64,000 nucleotides of DNA from Stieleria tagensis. Lineage in GTDB: Bacteria; Planctomycetota; Planctomycetia; Pirellulales; Pirellulaceae. The DNA lies in assembly GCF_024129865.1 (NCBI RefSeq), contig NZ_JAMYFE010000030.1:62001-126000 (forward strand), in the 5' to 3' direction. Made by a program: the position numbers and the translations under genes. The notes beneath the pieces were generated by a model. The model was not told the DNA's origin, searched no databases, and saw nothing but the letters and a program-made list of their open reading frames with translations. This document shows positions 8,987 to 18,545 of this stretch, piece after piece (positions within the stretch are counted from its first letter, which is position 1; every line of letters starts with the position of its first letter).

Positions 8987-10788
8987 GATGAATCCCCTTG
9001 CCCAGATCCTTGTCTCAATTCCGTGTAGCGGCCGAGATCTGGCGGCAAAAAATGTTCCCTGGTGCCGTCTGGCCAAATGACTTCCAAAGCGACCGGTTGA
9101 ATCCCTTGTGGAATGCCGAACAAGACGCGTGGATCATGAGAGGAGCAGTAGCCGCCATCGCGGCGCACACGCCTGCGGACGATAGTGCCGTTTTCCAGTT
9201 CCAACTGCGCGACGGCACCCAATTGATTTCGCGTGGCGTCGGCATCGACCAATCGCAATCCCAGCCAAGCATTCTGGTGACCGAGTTGATTGCGATAAAG
9301 TCTGGCCTGGCCCTCGTTGTTGATCACCAAGAAATCTGTATCGCCGTCACTGTCGATGTCGCCCAGCGCAAGCCCACGACTCATTTCCTGCAGTACGAAT
9401 GTGTCGCAAACTCGATCGCCGACGTCTTGAAAAGACTTTCCTTCGTTGCGAAACAACTGATTGGGTTGGCCACGTGGATAAGGATCATGTGAGGAGATGG
9501 CCGAATTTTCTCGTTTGACGGTCCCATTGACTACCAGCACATCCAACCGACTGTCATTGTCATAGTCGATCCAGCCCGCCCCGAATCCGGTCATCGTTTG
9601 GCTGATCGCGCCCAGGTTGGACATGTTGGTGCGGTCCGAGAAACCGCCGCGTCCGTCATTCAAGTACAGCGTGTTGGTTTCGTTGGTCAGATGCGCCATA
9701 AACAAATCTTCGTCGCCATCGCCGTCGCAGTCGGCGGCATCAACTCCCATCCCGGCTTCGGCTGCCCCCGTTCCGTTGTAGGCACAGCCGGACAGCAGCG
9801 AGGAATCTTTGAATGTTCCATCGCACTGATTGGTCCAAAGTCGATTGGGCATGCCGTCATTGGTGACATAAATATCCGTCCAGCGGTCGCCGTCGAAATC
9901 AGCACAAACCACTCCCAATCCGGCGCCATCGAGGGACGCGATTCCGACGGCAGCCGAGACATCGGTGAATCCGCCACGGCCATTGTTTCGAAACAGTCGG
10001 TCCGGTTCCCCTCGAAAACTGTTGGGGCCGCAATAGTCTCGCGTGCCGTTGGCCCCGAAACAGGGTTTGTCGGTTTGAAAGGAATACTCGACGTAGTTGC
10101 AGACGTATAGATCGAGCCAACCGTCCCGGTCATAGTCAACGAAGGCAGCACTGCTGCTCCAGCGATCGACCTGGGTGCCGGTTGACTTGGTCGCATCAGT
10201 AAACGTTCCGTCGCCGTTGTTCATCCAAAGTTGGTTGGGACCAAAATTCGTCACGTACAAATCGACGTCCCCGTCGTTGTCATAGTCGCCACAGGCAACG
10301 CCCTGCCCGTAGCCGACGGCCCCGGAAATCCCACTCGTCGCTGTGACGTCCGTGAATCGCAGTTGGCCGTCCGGGTCACCCTGCGGTGAATCGTTGCGAA
10401 ACAGTCGGTCACTGATCAGTGGGCGTTGGGGCGACGGCAGAGCGTTGGTTTCGTCCCACTGGTGGCTCTGGACGAAATACACATCTAAATCGCCGTCATT
10501 GTCGTAGTCGAAGAATGCCGCGCCGCTGCCGACAATTTCGTAAAAACGATATTGCAGCGAACGTCCGGAGACGTGTTGAAATTGCAGCCCGCTGGCACGG
10601 CTGACATCGGCGAACAGCGCCCCAGCCGTCGCCGAAAGATGATCTGATTCTGTCCCCAGCCCAGTCTGACTTGCCTGAGACGGCGATTCTCCGGCTTCGG
10701 GTCGCCTCGATCGCTCGCACCCGATGCATGAGAGCAGCAACAATCCGACTGCTAACACGGGGAGTAACGGCGAAATCGATAGGGGCAT
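8983..10788 (-). CDS. CRTAC1-type FG-GAP/ASPIC-UnbV repeat lipoprotein
   Basis: A 601-residue protein. The ATG at 10788 gives a signal sequence with a lipobox-like LLSC at residues 17-20. About seven Ca-binding FG-GAP (VCBS) repeats follow, visible as DYDNDGDLDVYFV, DYDNDGDVDLYVTN, DYDRDGWLDLYVCN, DFDGDRWTDIYVTN, DCDGDGDEDLFM, DYDNDSRLDVLVVN and DIDSDGDTDFLVIN. Together they should fold as an integrin-alpha-like beta-propeller. The C-terminus carries the ASPIC/UnbV domain (NQLGAVAQLEL, GYCSSHDPRVLFGI, VIWPDGTREHF). Family function is poorly defined; extracellular adhesion or complex assembly is usually assumed. It is translationally coupled to the downstream TPR lipoprotein. The 292-bp gap upstream suggests it has its own promoter. 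Confidence 0.93.
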   Translation of the reverse strand: MPLSISPLLPVLAVGLLLLSCIGCERSRRPEAGESPSQASQTGLGTESDHLSATAGALFADVSRASGLQFQHVSGRSLQYRFYEIVGSGAAFFDYDNDGDLDVYFVQSHQWDETNALPSPQRPLISDRLFRNDSPQGDPDGQLRFTDVTATSGISGAVGYGQGVACGDYDNDGDVDLYVTNFGPNQLWMNNGDGTFTDATKSTGTQVDRWSSSAAFVDYDRDGWLDLYVCNYVEYSFQTDKPCFGANGTRDYCGPNSFRGEPDRLFRNNGRGGFTDVSAAVGIASLDGAGLGVVCADFDGDRWTDIYVTNDGMPNRLWTNQCDGTFKDSSLLSGCAYNGTGAAEAGMGVDAADCDGDGDEDLFMAHLTNETNTLYLNDGRGGFSDRTNMSNLGAISQTMTGFGAGWIDYDNDSRLDVLVVNGTVKRENSAISSHDPYPRGQPNQLFRNEGKSFQDVGDRVCDTFVLQEMSRGLALGDIDSDGDTDFLVINNEGQARLYRNQLGHQNAWLGLRLVDADATRNQLGAVAQLELENGTIVRRRVRRDGGYCSSHDPRVLFGIPQGIQPVALEVIWPDGTREHFLPPDLGRYTELRQGSGQGDSS

Positions 10789-11080
10789 GATCAAACTGAG
10801 AAAGCACAGCGAATGTCGGATCGCCCAGCAGAATTTCGCTGTCCAGCTCCGTCCAATCAATGTGTATAAAGCGATGAATCAGACGCGGCAAGATCAATGC
10901 AAATGGTCCTCACCGCAAATCGATTCTCGCTGACGCGTCGCGTTCCCTGCGTGTTACCGCTGCCGTTGTTCCGGAAATCCCGATCGGGATGGGCCAGTGG
11001 ACGACCGACGGTGCGCCCGAATCCATCCTGATCGAGAAACGGTTCACCGCCCTTCCATGGTATCGTCACCATTGGGCCCG
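10789..11080. other. Intergenic region, 292 bp, with a perfect 14-bp palindrome
   Basis: It lies between the DUF1592-type gene (upstream) and the CRTAC1-like gene, both leftward. A perfect palindrome ATCCCGATCGGGAT occupies 10977-10990 and could be an operator or part of a terminator; no T-tract follows. Short open frames in this gap have no family-like sequence and were not called. The CRTAC1 promoter should lie here, but no clear -35/-10 pair was recognised. Confidence 0.35.
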
Positions 11081-13567
11081 TTATTGCTCTCGGAATAGTG
11101 GGCTGTCGATGACGGCGGCAATCGTGTCGACAATTCGATAGTCGTGCTCCGCTGACGCGACAACAATCCGCTCCACCTCGGCGGCGTTTTCTGGTTCCGC
11201 GCCATTGGCATAGATCAGCAGTTTTTCGATGAAGCAGCGTACGAATTGTTCTTGGTTTGCCTTGGTCTTCATCAATTGGCGAAAGCCGACGATGTCCTGG
11301 TAGTTCTTGCCGTTACGAAACGTTGCCGATGCGTCGATCGGCAAAGATTGGAATTGGCGTGAATTTGGTTTCTTCTTCCTCGCTTTGGATTCGCTTGGTG
11401 CTTCCACTCCCATCCGTACATAATGGTCGCGCCATTGGCCGACGGGATCAAAGTTTTCGAAGGCGTATCCGTACGGGTCGATACTTCGGTGGCACGAGGC
11501 ACAGGTTTCTTGGGCGATATGGGCACCCAAGATTTCTTTGATCGTTTTCGCTTGCCGAACATCTGGCTCCGTAATCTCGACATCGCCGGGCGGTGGCGAA
11601 GGTTTGATTCCCATGAAGTTTTCCAAAACGTATACCGCGCGATGGATGGGCGAGGTGCCCAGGCTGTCGGCCGTCAATGTCAGAAACGCCCCCATGCCCA
11701 ACAGTCCGCCGCGGCGTCCATCTTCAAAAACATACTTGCGAAGTTGGGAATCGTCGGGAACCCCTTTGACGCCGTAAATGGTTGCCAAGTCTGCATTGAT
11801 GAACGAATAGTTTGCCGTCAATAACTCCGGCAGTGGCATGTTGGTTTCGATCGCATGACGAAAAAACTGTTTCGCCTCGGCGATCATGTCATCGCTGACG
11901 CTCTTGCGATGATAGTACGGGTAGCGATCAGGATCCGGAGCCATGAAGTTGATTCGATCCAATTGCAACCACGCATGCGGGAATTCTTCCAAGAACGCGT
12001 TCCCGCTTTCACCGGCCAAGTAACCGTTGACCAGTTCGAGAACGCCTTCGTATCGATCACAGATCCCGGCTTCGATCGCGTCGCGGAGACGCTGCTGCGG
12101 AATCGTGCTTGAAAGGAAAAACGCCAGCTTTGTCGCGAATCGATCCGATGGCGTCTCGTTTTCTGGATTGATCAGCAAGAACGACGGCGAGACGAAGATC
12201 GCGACCATGCCTTCTTTGATCGCATCCAAATCACCCAGTTCTGGCTGACGCATGGTCACCAGTTGCACGATCGGGTCCAGTTCACCGCTGCGGACTTGGC
12301 GGCGCCAGGCTCGCTCTGCAATCGGTTTTAAGATCGCTTCGGCGTTGGCCGCGATCGGTGAATCCCCTATCAAAGCGACGTGGCGTTCCGGCGGCCAAGA
12401 CCGATAGATCGGGCCTTCGATTTCGGCATCGTAAACGCGAGGGCGTGGACCACGCCAATAGTCGACCCAATGACTCCAGTGGCCGGGCGAATCGCTGCGA
12501 AATTTGGAACGGGGGACAAGCTCGTTCACCACGTGTCGGTAGAGTTCCGGGTCGTGTTCTTTGATGTAATCGTGCGCGATTGCCTGTTGGAATTTGAAGT
12601 TTCCGTTTCCTCGCTCTCGCAACCCGTCGGTCGGATAGGACAACTCGATTCGAGTGCCTTCGGCCAGCCACTCTTCAAGCACGATTTCTTTGATGTCGTT
12701 GTCCGGCAAGTCATAGGTTTTGACACGATCGCCGAAATGAATGGCCAGCCGAATCGGATCGCCATCGTAGATACCGGTCTGTTGGGAATCGTAATAACCG
12801 CGATCGACGCCGGTGGCGCGAATTTTCAGGCGGTAGTATCCGGTCGTCGGCACGGATTGGAAGTTTTCAAAATACATCCGCAGTCGCATGTCGCGAAATT
12901 CCAGACTATCCCGGTTGCGGGTCGCGATCTCTTTCCGATTGGTGTTTTGGTTTAGCGACGTCATACGCAACGAATCCGCGAGGACGTTGTAGTGCTTGGC
13001 CGGTGTTTGGTTGCCCGAGAGCACTGTTGCCTGGATGATTTTGCGAACGGATTCGATGTATTGCTCAAGGTGATACTCGCTGATTCCAAGCGCATCGCCG
13101 TTGGTGTCGAAACCTTCATGCAAGGTATCGCCGAGCAGATTGCCCAGCGGAAAATGGGTGCCGGGGTCTTCGATGCCAAGCGCATCACTAATGCTATTGG
13201 CAAATTCACGATTGTTCAGCCGGCGTGGCGCATTGTGAGCTTTGCTATCGGTCGGATGCTCGTAAGCCAGTAACGTCTTGCGGATGAATTTGGCGATCTC
13301 AACACGTTGCACGTCGGTCACATCCGTTCCTTCGCCCGGTGGCATGTCACCTAGCGAGACAGAGTCCATGCTCGTTTGCCACCACTGCTGGTTTTGTTTC
13401 GTCACAGCGCTGCCGAGCAAATCCAGATGGAAGTCGCCTTCGGGATCATCGCCGCTATGGCATTTTCCACAGTGCTGTTGCAAGAGTTCTATTTCAGCGG
13501 CGTTGGCGGACACGGTCGCAACGACCATGGCAATCAACAGAACGAGTTTGTGATTGGGTCTAAGCAT
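11081..13567 (-). CDS. Planctomycete cytochrome C / DUF1587-1595-1592-1588-1585 protein
   Basis: An 828-residue exported protein. A signal peptide ends near ANA-AEI. A single-heme site Cys33-Gly-Lys-Cys36-His37 lies in the N-terminal planctomycete cytochrome C segment. The family series follows: DUF1587 (APRRLNNREFANSISDALG, about 110-175), then DUF1595 and DUF1592 in the middle. Next comes DUF1588 (GGLLGMGAFLTLTADSLGTS) with a second CxxCH at Cys689-His693 (ETCASCHRSIDPYG), then DUF1585 at the C-terminus. Two heme sites imply a redox role in the periplasm, but the reaction is unknown. The start codon overlaps the stop of the upstream DUF1552 gene by 8 bp, so the pair is co-translated. These two families regularly occur together in planctomycetes. 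Confidence 0.95.
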   Translation of the reverse strand: MLRPNHKLVLLIAMVVATVSANAAEIELLQQHCGKCHSGDDPEGDFHLDLLGSAVTKQNQQWWQTSMDSVSLGDMPPGEGTDVTDVQRVEIAKFIRKTLLAYEHPTDSKAHNAPRRLNNREFANSISDALGIEDPGTHFPLGNLLGDTLHEGFDTNGDALGISEYHLEQYIESVRKIIQATVLSGNQTPAKHYNVLADSLRMTSLNQNTNRKEIATRNRDSLEFRDMRLRMYFENFQSVPTTGYYRLKIRATGVDRGYYDSQQTGIYDGDPIRLAIHFGDRVKTYDLPDNDIKEIVLEEWLAEGTRIELSYPTDGLRERGNGNFKFQQAIAHDYIKEHDPELYRHVVNELVPRSKFRSDSPGHWSHWVDYWRGPRPRVYDAEIEGPIYRSWPPERHVALIGDSPIAANAEAILKPIAERAWRRQVRSGELDPIVQLVTMRQPELGDLDAIKEGMVAIFVSPSFLLINPENETPSDRFATKLAFFLSSTIPQQRLRDAIEAGICDRYEGVLELVNGYLAGESGNAFLEEFPHAWLQLDRINFMAPDPDRYPYYHRKSVSDDMIAEAKQFFRHAIETNMPLPELLTANYSFINADLATIYGVKGVPDDSQLRKYVFEDGRRGGLLGMGAFLTLTADSLGTSPIHRAVYVLENFMGIKPSPPPGDVEITEPDVRQAKTIKEILGAHIAQETCASCHRSIDPYGYAFENFDPVGQWRDHYVRMGVEAPSESKARKKKPNSRQFQSLPIDASATFRNGKNYQDIVGFRQLMKTKANQEQFVRCFIEKLLIYANGAEPENAAEVERIVVASAEHDYRIVDTIAAVIDSPLFREQ

Positions 13568-14825
13568 GGTTAAGATCGAACGCCCCTGTGCTTAGGTTGA
13601 ATGAATCGCGTTCAACACCGAATCGCTGCATCAATGTGACATACAGATTGCATAGCGACATGTTCTCGCCCGCGGCATTGCGGGTATCGACGTGTCCCAG
13701 GTGATTGAAACCGCCGCCGGCGACCAGGATTGGCAAGTCACGGTTAGAGTGTGTGCCGCCGTAGCCCATGCCGCTGCCAAACAAGATCACAGTGTGATCC
13801 AGCATAGAACCGTCACCGCCGGGTTCGTCGATCTTGTCGATTTGGTTCATGAATCGAGACAGTTGCTCCATCTGAAAGGTCTCGATCGCAACCAGTTCCG
13901 ATACAATTTGTTCGTCTTTGCCGTTATGCGTACAGGCGTGGTAGCCGCGATTGACACCATGAATATCGGTGTAGCCGAGTTCATTGGGAAAAGCGACCGT
14001 AGCGACACGAGTCAAATCGGTTTGAAAGGCATAGGCGACCATGTCAAAAATGGCGTTGTAGCGATTGATGACTGTGGCCTCGCCGTCGAGGTGCTGAGAG
14101 ATATCAAATTTGGGTTTGTCCCGTCCGACCCACTGTTGGCGGGTGTCGAATCGCCGTTCCAGTTCCCGAATCGATGTCGCGAACTGATCCAGACGTTCGC
14201 GGTCTGCCGCGCCGGCGCTGGCTGCGACACCAGCAAACTGTTGACCCACTGCGTCCAAGATGCTGCCGTTGCGGGCGATGGTTTGCCGCTGAGTCTGCTT
14301 TTCTTTTTCCGACAGATTCAGGAACAGATGATCAAACAATTTCTGTGGATCGGTATAGGGTTTCAGCTCCACGCCGTTGGCATTCCAAACCATACGAATC
14401 CCGGTTTGCAACGCGGCATGAATCGATGGATAGCGAACGTCGCCGCCAATCTGCCGTGCGATCACTTGATCCAGCGACATGTTCTTTTCCGCGAAGGCGT
14501 GACTGTTTTCTGGCAGCACCCCGCTCAAAAATGCCAACTCACGACCATGACCACTCTTCATCCCGTGGTCGGTGTGCGAGAACACGGTGAATCGGTCTTT
14601 GGCCCACTCCAGCGGTTTCAGTGTCGGCGAGAGCGTAAAATCCTTGCCAAAGTCTGGAGGGAAAAAATTGTCAGGATGCATTCCCAGCGGGTTTCCGACG
14701 ACCAAAAATCGCAGGGGCGGACCGCCGCCATTGGTTGCCCCCGAAGCATTCAAGTCTGATTCGAGGGTCGGCAACGCCAATGCCCCGCCTAGTCCCTGCA
14801 GAATCGTGCGACGTGAAATGGCCAT
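13560..14825 (-). CDS. DUF1552 protein with Tat-type signal
   Basis: A 421-residue protein of the DUF1552 family, the constant partner of DUF1592-type cytochrome proteins. The N-terminus MAISRRTILQGLGGALALP is a twin-arginine-like signal, so a folded, possibly metal- or cofactor-bearing protein is exported. Family landmarks are LVVGNPLGMHPDNFFPPDFG, FSHTDHGMKSGHGRE, TRVATVAFPNELGYTDIHG and FGSGMGYGGTHSNRDLPIL. The fold resembles the alkaline-phosphatase/DUF1501 group by motif style, but activity is undescribed. The gene overlaps the following cytochrome gene by 8 bp and starts 106 bp after the sulfatase at 14932-16602. The three may form one transcript. Confidence 0.94.
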   Translation of the reverse strand: MAISRRTILQGLGGALALPTLESDLNASGATNGGGPPLRFLVVGNPLGMHPDNFFPPDFGKDFTLSPTLKPLEWAKDRFTVFSHTDHGMKSGHGRELAFLSGVLPENSHAFAEKNMSLDQVIARQIGGDVRYPSIHAALQTGIRMVWNANGVELKPYTDPQKLFDHLFLNLSEKEKQTQRQTIARNGSILDAVGQQFAGVAASAGAADRERLDQFATSIRELERRFDTRQQWVGRDKPKFDISQHLDGEATVINRYNAIFDMVAYAFQTDLTRVATVAFPNELGYTDIHGVNRGYHACTHNGKDEQIVSELVAIETFQMEQLSRFMNQIDKIDEPGGDGSMLDHTVILFGSGMGYGGTHSNRDLPILVAGGGFNHLGHVDTRNAAGENMSLCNLYVTLMQRFGVERDSFNLSTGAFDLNHA

Positions 14826-14931
14826 ATTGGTCTCATCTGGGTTGAAAGGGTGCCTTTATCAATTGTAATCATCGGCTGCAGCCAGCACCTATCTGTCCAG
14901 TGGAGCCGATCTGTCGGAACGGTTGGATGAT

Positions 14932-16602
14932 TCACCGCCGACGATTTGGCTGACGTGGTGGTGCGCTGCGTCCGCTTTCCAGCGTCGAATCGAGTTGTTG
15001 TTGCAGTTTGTTCACGATCGCGGGGTATTCGTGGTACAGGTTGCGGGTTTCGCCGGGGTCGGATTCCAAATCGTACAGTTGCCCTGGTGCCTGGGGAGCA
15101 TTGTTTGGCAACTGATATTCCTGCAACAGTTTGTGTTTGGCGTAGTTGTTGCCACCGGAACCCTGATGGGCCAGATACATCCATTTGCCTTGACGGATTG
15201 CCAGGTACTTTTTGCCGCCGAAACCTTGCTGCAGCAGATAGGGGCGGATCGGCTGGCTGCCCTGTTGTCCGAGCAATTCCGGCAACAGGCTGAAACTGTC
15301 TTCGGCAGCACTGTTCGGAATTGTTGCACCAACGATATCGGCGACCGTGGCAAACACGTCGGTCAATGACGTCAGTTGATCGGAAGTCGTATTGGCTGCG
15401 ATGTGGCCGGGCCAACGAACCAGGAGCGGAACCCGATGTCCGCCTTCCCAGTTGTCACGTTTGACCCCACGCCAGGGACGCGCACCATCATGATTGTGAT
15501 CGTGTCGCATGTGATACACCGTCGGCACTTCGGGTCCGTTGTCACTGGAGAACATCACCACCGTATTGTCAGCGATGCCCAGGGAATCCAAAGTCTTCAT
15601 CAGTTCGCCGACGACGTAGTCGAGTTCAAAAATGAAATCTCCGTGCGGACCGGAATCGGTTTTGCCTTTGAATTGATCACCAGGAAACGAGGGCAGGTGC
15701 ACGGCTTGGGTGGAGTGCAGCAGGAAAAACGGCTTGTCGGGAGTTTCCTGAACATGCCGTTCCAGGAACCGCTGGCTCTTCTGGAGAAATTGGATGTCGA
15801 CTTCTTCTAGATCAAAATCGGGGGCAACCATCCCAGGGCGATTGTCGTTGGAATAGGGATGCTGGGGCAGCGTCGACCGATCCAGTTTCTCGACCGGTGG
15901 CACAGGAATGCGATCTCCGTCAATAAAGGCGTACAGCCAGTCGGTGGTCGGGCAGCAAGCGGTGCCAAAGAAACGATCGAATCCATGGTCGATCGGCCCG
16001 CCCTTGATTCGCCGCGAATAGTCGATTCGATTCACAGCGTCCGGACCCCCATCATGAATTGGCATACCAGAGTGATCGAAAAAGGTCAGGCCGATGTGCC
16101 ATTTGCCAAAACATGCGGTGGTGTAACCGTTGTGTTGCAGCAGTTCTGGCAACGTCAAACGATCGTCGGCAATCAACGAGGGGCCACCGGCACCGCTAAA
16201 GACGCGTCCACCGTTGGGAATCCGAAACGCCATCTGGCCGGTCATCAGGCTGTAGCGGGTCGGCGTGCAAACGGTGCAAGGGCTATGGGCGTCGGTGAAG
16301 CGAATGCCTTGACTCGCAAGTCGATCCAGATGGGGTGTGGGAATGTTGGAATCAGGGTTGTAACAACCGATGTCGCCGTACCCCAAGTCATCAGCCAAGA
16401 CAAAAACAATGTTCGGATGCTGCGATGAATTGGCATGCAAATGCGTCGGACAAATGCCGTGTAATAAAAGCACCGTCAGTGCCGCAACTGCTAGCCCAGC
16501 CGTTGGGCGACACCCGGTCGATCCTCGGTCGTGGGCGGACGTCTTGAAAAGGAACATGTGCATCTGGAAGCTTTGTTTGTGGATGGCGGACGTTTTAATC
16601 AT
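14932..16602 (-). CDS. Sulfatase, arylsulfatase A-like
   Basis: A type I sulfatase of 556 residues from the ATG at 16602. Internal ATGs at 16563 and 16557 are also possible, since the hydrophobic signal segment (AGLAVAALTVLLLHGI) begins only near residue 35. Asp71-Asp72 bind calcium (VLADDLGYGDIGC). The formylglycine motif is Cys112-Thr-Pro-Thr-Arg116, the CxPTR variant. GKWHIGLTFF and SSDNGPEVPTVYHMRHDH are further arylsulfatase A features. The C-terminus is short and Arg-rich (QPNRRR). It is divergent from the DUF3352-like gene, with 146 bp between them, and lies upstream of DUF1552. The substrate is not deducible. Confidence 0.92.
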   Translation of the reverse strand: MIKTSAIHKQSFQMHMFLFKTSAHDRGSTGCRPTAGLAVAALTVLLLHGICPTHLHANSSQHPNIVFVLADDLGYGDIGCYNPDSNIPTPHLDRLASQGIRFTDAHSPCTVCTPTRYSLMTGQMAFRIPNGGRVFSGAGGPSLIADDRLTLPELLQHNGYTTACFGKWHIGLTFFDHSGMPIHDGGPDAVNRIDYSRRIKGGPIDHGFDRFFGTACCPTTDWLYAFIDGDRIPVPPVEKLDRSTLPQHPYSNDNRPGMVAPDFDLEEVDIQFLQKSQRFLERHVQETPDKPFFLLHSTQAVHLPSFPGDQFKGKTDSGPHGDFIFELDYVVGELMKTLDSLGIADNTVVMFSSDNGPEVPTVYHMRHDHNHDGARPWRGVKRDNWEGGHRVPLLVRWPGHIAANTTSDQLTSLTDVFATVADIVGATIPNSAAEDSFSLLPELLGQQGSQPIRPYLLQQGFGGKKYLAIRQGKWMYLAHQGSGGNNYAKHKLLQEYQLPNNAPQAPGQLYDLESDPGETRNLYHEYPAIVNKLQQQLDSTLESGRSAPPRQPNRRR

Positions 16603-16748
16603 CGCACCAGCGATCGGACGGCAACGCGATGTCTGCCCAAACGCGTTTGCGCTAGACCGGTGATCGATACGGAACGATACAAAGATGATGATCGAAAATG
16701 CGAATAAAATAACAACATCACCCGACCACCACCGTCAATAATGTTTTC

Positions 16749-18545
16749 ATGAGCAACCGATCAACTTCTTCGATTCATGCGGTAGGTTTCCTGCTGTTTG
16801 TTGCCGGCTGCACTGCGTGGCCGCCTGCTGCGGCTGCCGAACCACCGCCGGGTGCTGATTGTAATGCAGCGGAACTGTTGCCCCAAACGATCGTAGCTTG
16901 TGCCGAGTTTTCGGGCGTCCGCGGCAGCTTGAAAACGGTACTGAACCATCCGCTGCGGTCCAAGCTCGAAGCGATGGATGCGTATCGTGTGCTGATGGAG
17001 TCAGACGCAACCCAACAATTGCGAGTCGGGATTGGCGTCTTCGAGACAAGTATGGGGCAACCTTGGCAAGACGCTTTGGCGACGCTGACGGATCGCGGCA
17101 TCACGGTTGCCTTGGATTCTGTCGATGGCGGACTGGCAATCTTGGTTCAATCATCCGACGCAGACCTGTTGGAACGTTTCCGCGGTTTTGTGCTAGCCCT
17201 GCGACAGTTGCAAGGTGCCGCCGTCCGGCAAGGCGACTACCGTGGATTCAACGCCGAATTGGTCGGCGACAAATTGCGGATGGTGCGGATGCACGACTGG
17301 CTTTTATTGACCAACAATGCGGAGTTGGGTAAATCGATCATCGACCAATACATTGATCGTGACAGCGATTCGTTACAGACCAACGCGACCTATGCGAATG
17401 CGGCCAAGGAACTTTCAGCGAGTGAATCAGATGGCCGTCTTGTGTCGGCTTTCTTAGATGTCAATCGATTGCGTGATGCCGGTGTCGCGAAAGATGTTTT
17501 CAAGGAAAAGGTCGACAATGTTGTGGCCGAAATGTTGTTGGGGGGCGTGTTGTCAAATCTTCGGCAAACACATTATGCCACCGCACAGTTACATCTCAGT
17601 GGCGATTCGCTAGCGTTGCAACTGGCAACACCCCACCAACGCGACTGGGAACCGCCTCGCGAATACTTTTTCGGGGCACCAGGGCTTGCCACTGCTCCCC
17701 CACTGCTGGCGATGCCAAACCAATTGTTTGCGTTGTCGACGCACCGTGATCTGTCGCAGATGTGGCTGCGGTCGGGCGATTTACTGTCCGATCAAGCCAG
17801 CGAGCAGTTGGTCGTCGCCGACACGACACTGACAACGATTTTCTCTGGCCGTGACTTTGGCGAAGACATATTGGGTTCGCTCAAAAGTGACGTGCAGATC
17901 GTTGGAATCGCACAGGAGTTCACTGACATCTTGCCGCGACCGGCGATCAAATTGCCCGCGTTTGCGTTACAGTTCCGCATGAAAAACCCAGCCCAAACAC
18001 AGCCCGATTTACGTCGAGTGTTCCAAAGTTTCGTTGGTTTTCTGAACGTCGTCGGTGCCCAGAATGGTCAGCCACAATTGGATTTAGGAATGGAGACGGT
18101 TGGCGATGCTCAATTGATCACGAGCCGCTATCTGCCCGATCGTGACGAACGAGAACGGTTGGATGCGCCGATTCAATTCAATTTTTCGCCCACGCTGGCC
18201 TTCGCCGGCGATCGATTCATTGTGTCGAGTTCAACGGCGCTCGCGCGGGCATTGGTTGAATCAAAGGACGATCCGCCAGGCACGATCACAAGTGGTTTGA
18301 ATACACGTGCCGAGATCGAAGCGGGGGTGCTGCAAGACATTTTGCAGGCGAATCGGTCGCAACTGGTCGCAAATAACATGCTCGAAAAAGGACATAGCAA
18401 GGAAGCGGCCGAAGGTGAGATCGGATTGCTATTGAAACTGATCGAATTCTTCCGCGACGTTCACATGAACTTGCTCGTATCGGATTCACAGATGGCAATC
18501 AATTTGATCATCGATGTGAAATCGGACGTCGAGGCACAGCCGTGA
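16749..18545 (+). CDS. DUF3352-like exported protein of unknown function
   Basis: A 598-residue protein starting at the ATG 16749. The N-terminus has a signal peptide in which VAGC (Cys21) could be a lipobox; an alternative cleavage follows the Ala run before EPPPG. The body is a long mixed alpha/beta sequence with segments such as IVACAEFSGVRGSLKTVL, GIGVFETSMGQPWQDALATL, DWLLLTNNAELGKSIID and LAFAGDRFIVSSSTALAR. This style is seen in planctomycete DUF3352-type proteins; I infer the match and assign no activity. Its TGA stop overlaps the GTG start of the DUF1800 gene (GTGA at 18542-18545), so it is translationally coupled to DUF1800 and, 33 bp further on, DUF1501. It probably belongs to the same export or surface-assembly unit. 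Confidence 0.8.
   Translation: MSNRSTSSIHAVGFLLFVAGCTAWPPAAAAEPPPGADCNAAELLPQTIVACAEFSGVRGSLKTVLNHPLRSKLEAMDAYRVLMESDATQQLRVGIGVFETSMGQPWQDALATLTDRGITVALDSVDGGLAILVQSSDADLLERFRGFVLALRQLQGAAVRQGDYRGFNAELVGDKLRMVRMHDWLLLTNNAELGKSIIDQYIDRDSDSLQTNATYANAAKELSASESDGRLVSAFLDVNRLRDAGVAKDVFKEKVDNVVAEMLLGGVLSNLRQTHYATAQLHLSGDSLALQLATPHQRDWEPPREYFFGAPGLATAPPLLAMPNQLFALSTHRDLSQMWLRSGDLLSDQASEQLVVADTTLTTIFSGRDFGEDILGSLKSDVQIVGIAQEFTDILPRPAIKLPAFALQFRMKNPAQTQPDLRRVFQSFVGFLNVVGAQNGQPQLDLGMETVGDAQLITSRYLPDRDERERLDAPIQFNFSPTLAFAGDRFIVSSSTALARALVESKDDPPGTITSGLNTRAEIEAGVLQDILQANRSQLVANNMLEKGHSKEAAEGEIGLLLKLIEFFRDVHMNLLVSDSQMAINLIIDVKSDVEAQP

Noticed and set aside
10857-11072. A 71-codon minus-strand frame in the 292-bp gap upstream of the CRTAC1-like gene
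   Set aside because: No signal, helix or family pattern; composition resembles random intergenic sequence and a palindrome lies within it.
13692-14759. A 355-codon plus-strand frame opposite DUF1552
   Set aside because: Complete overlap with a coupled DUF1552 gene and no family resemblance; a shadow of third-position composition.
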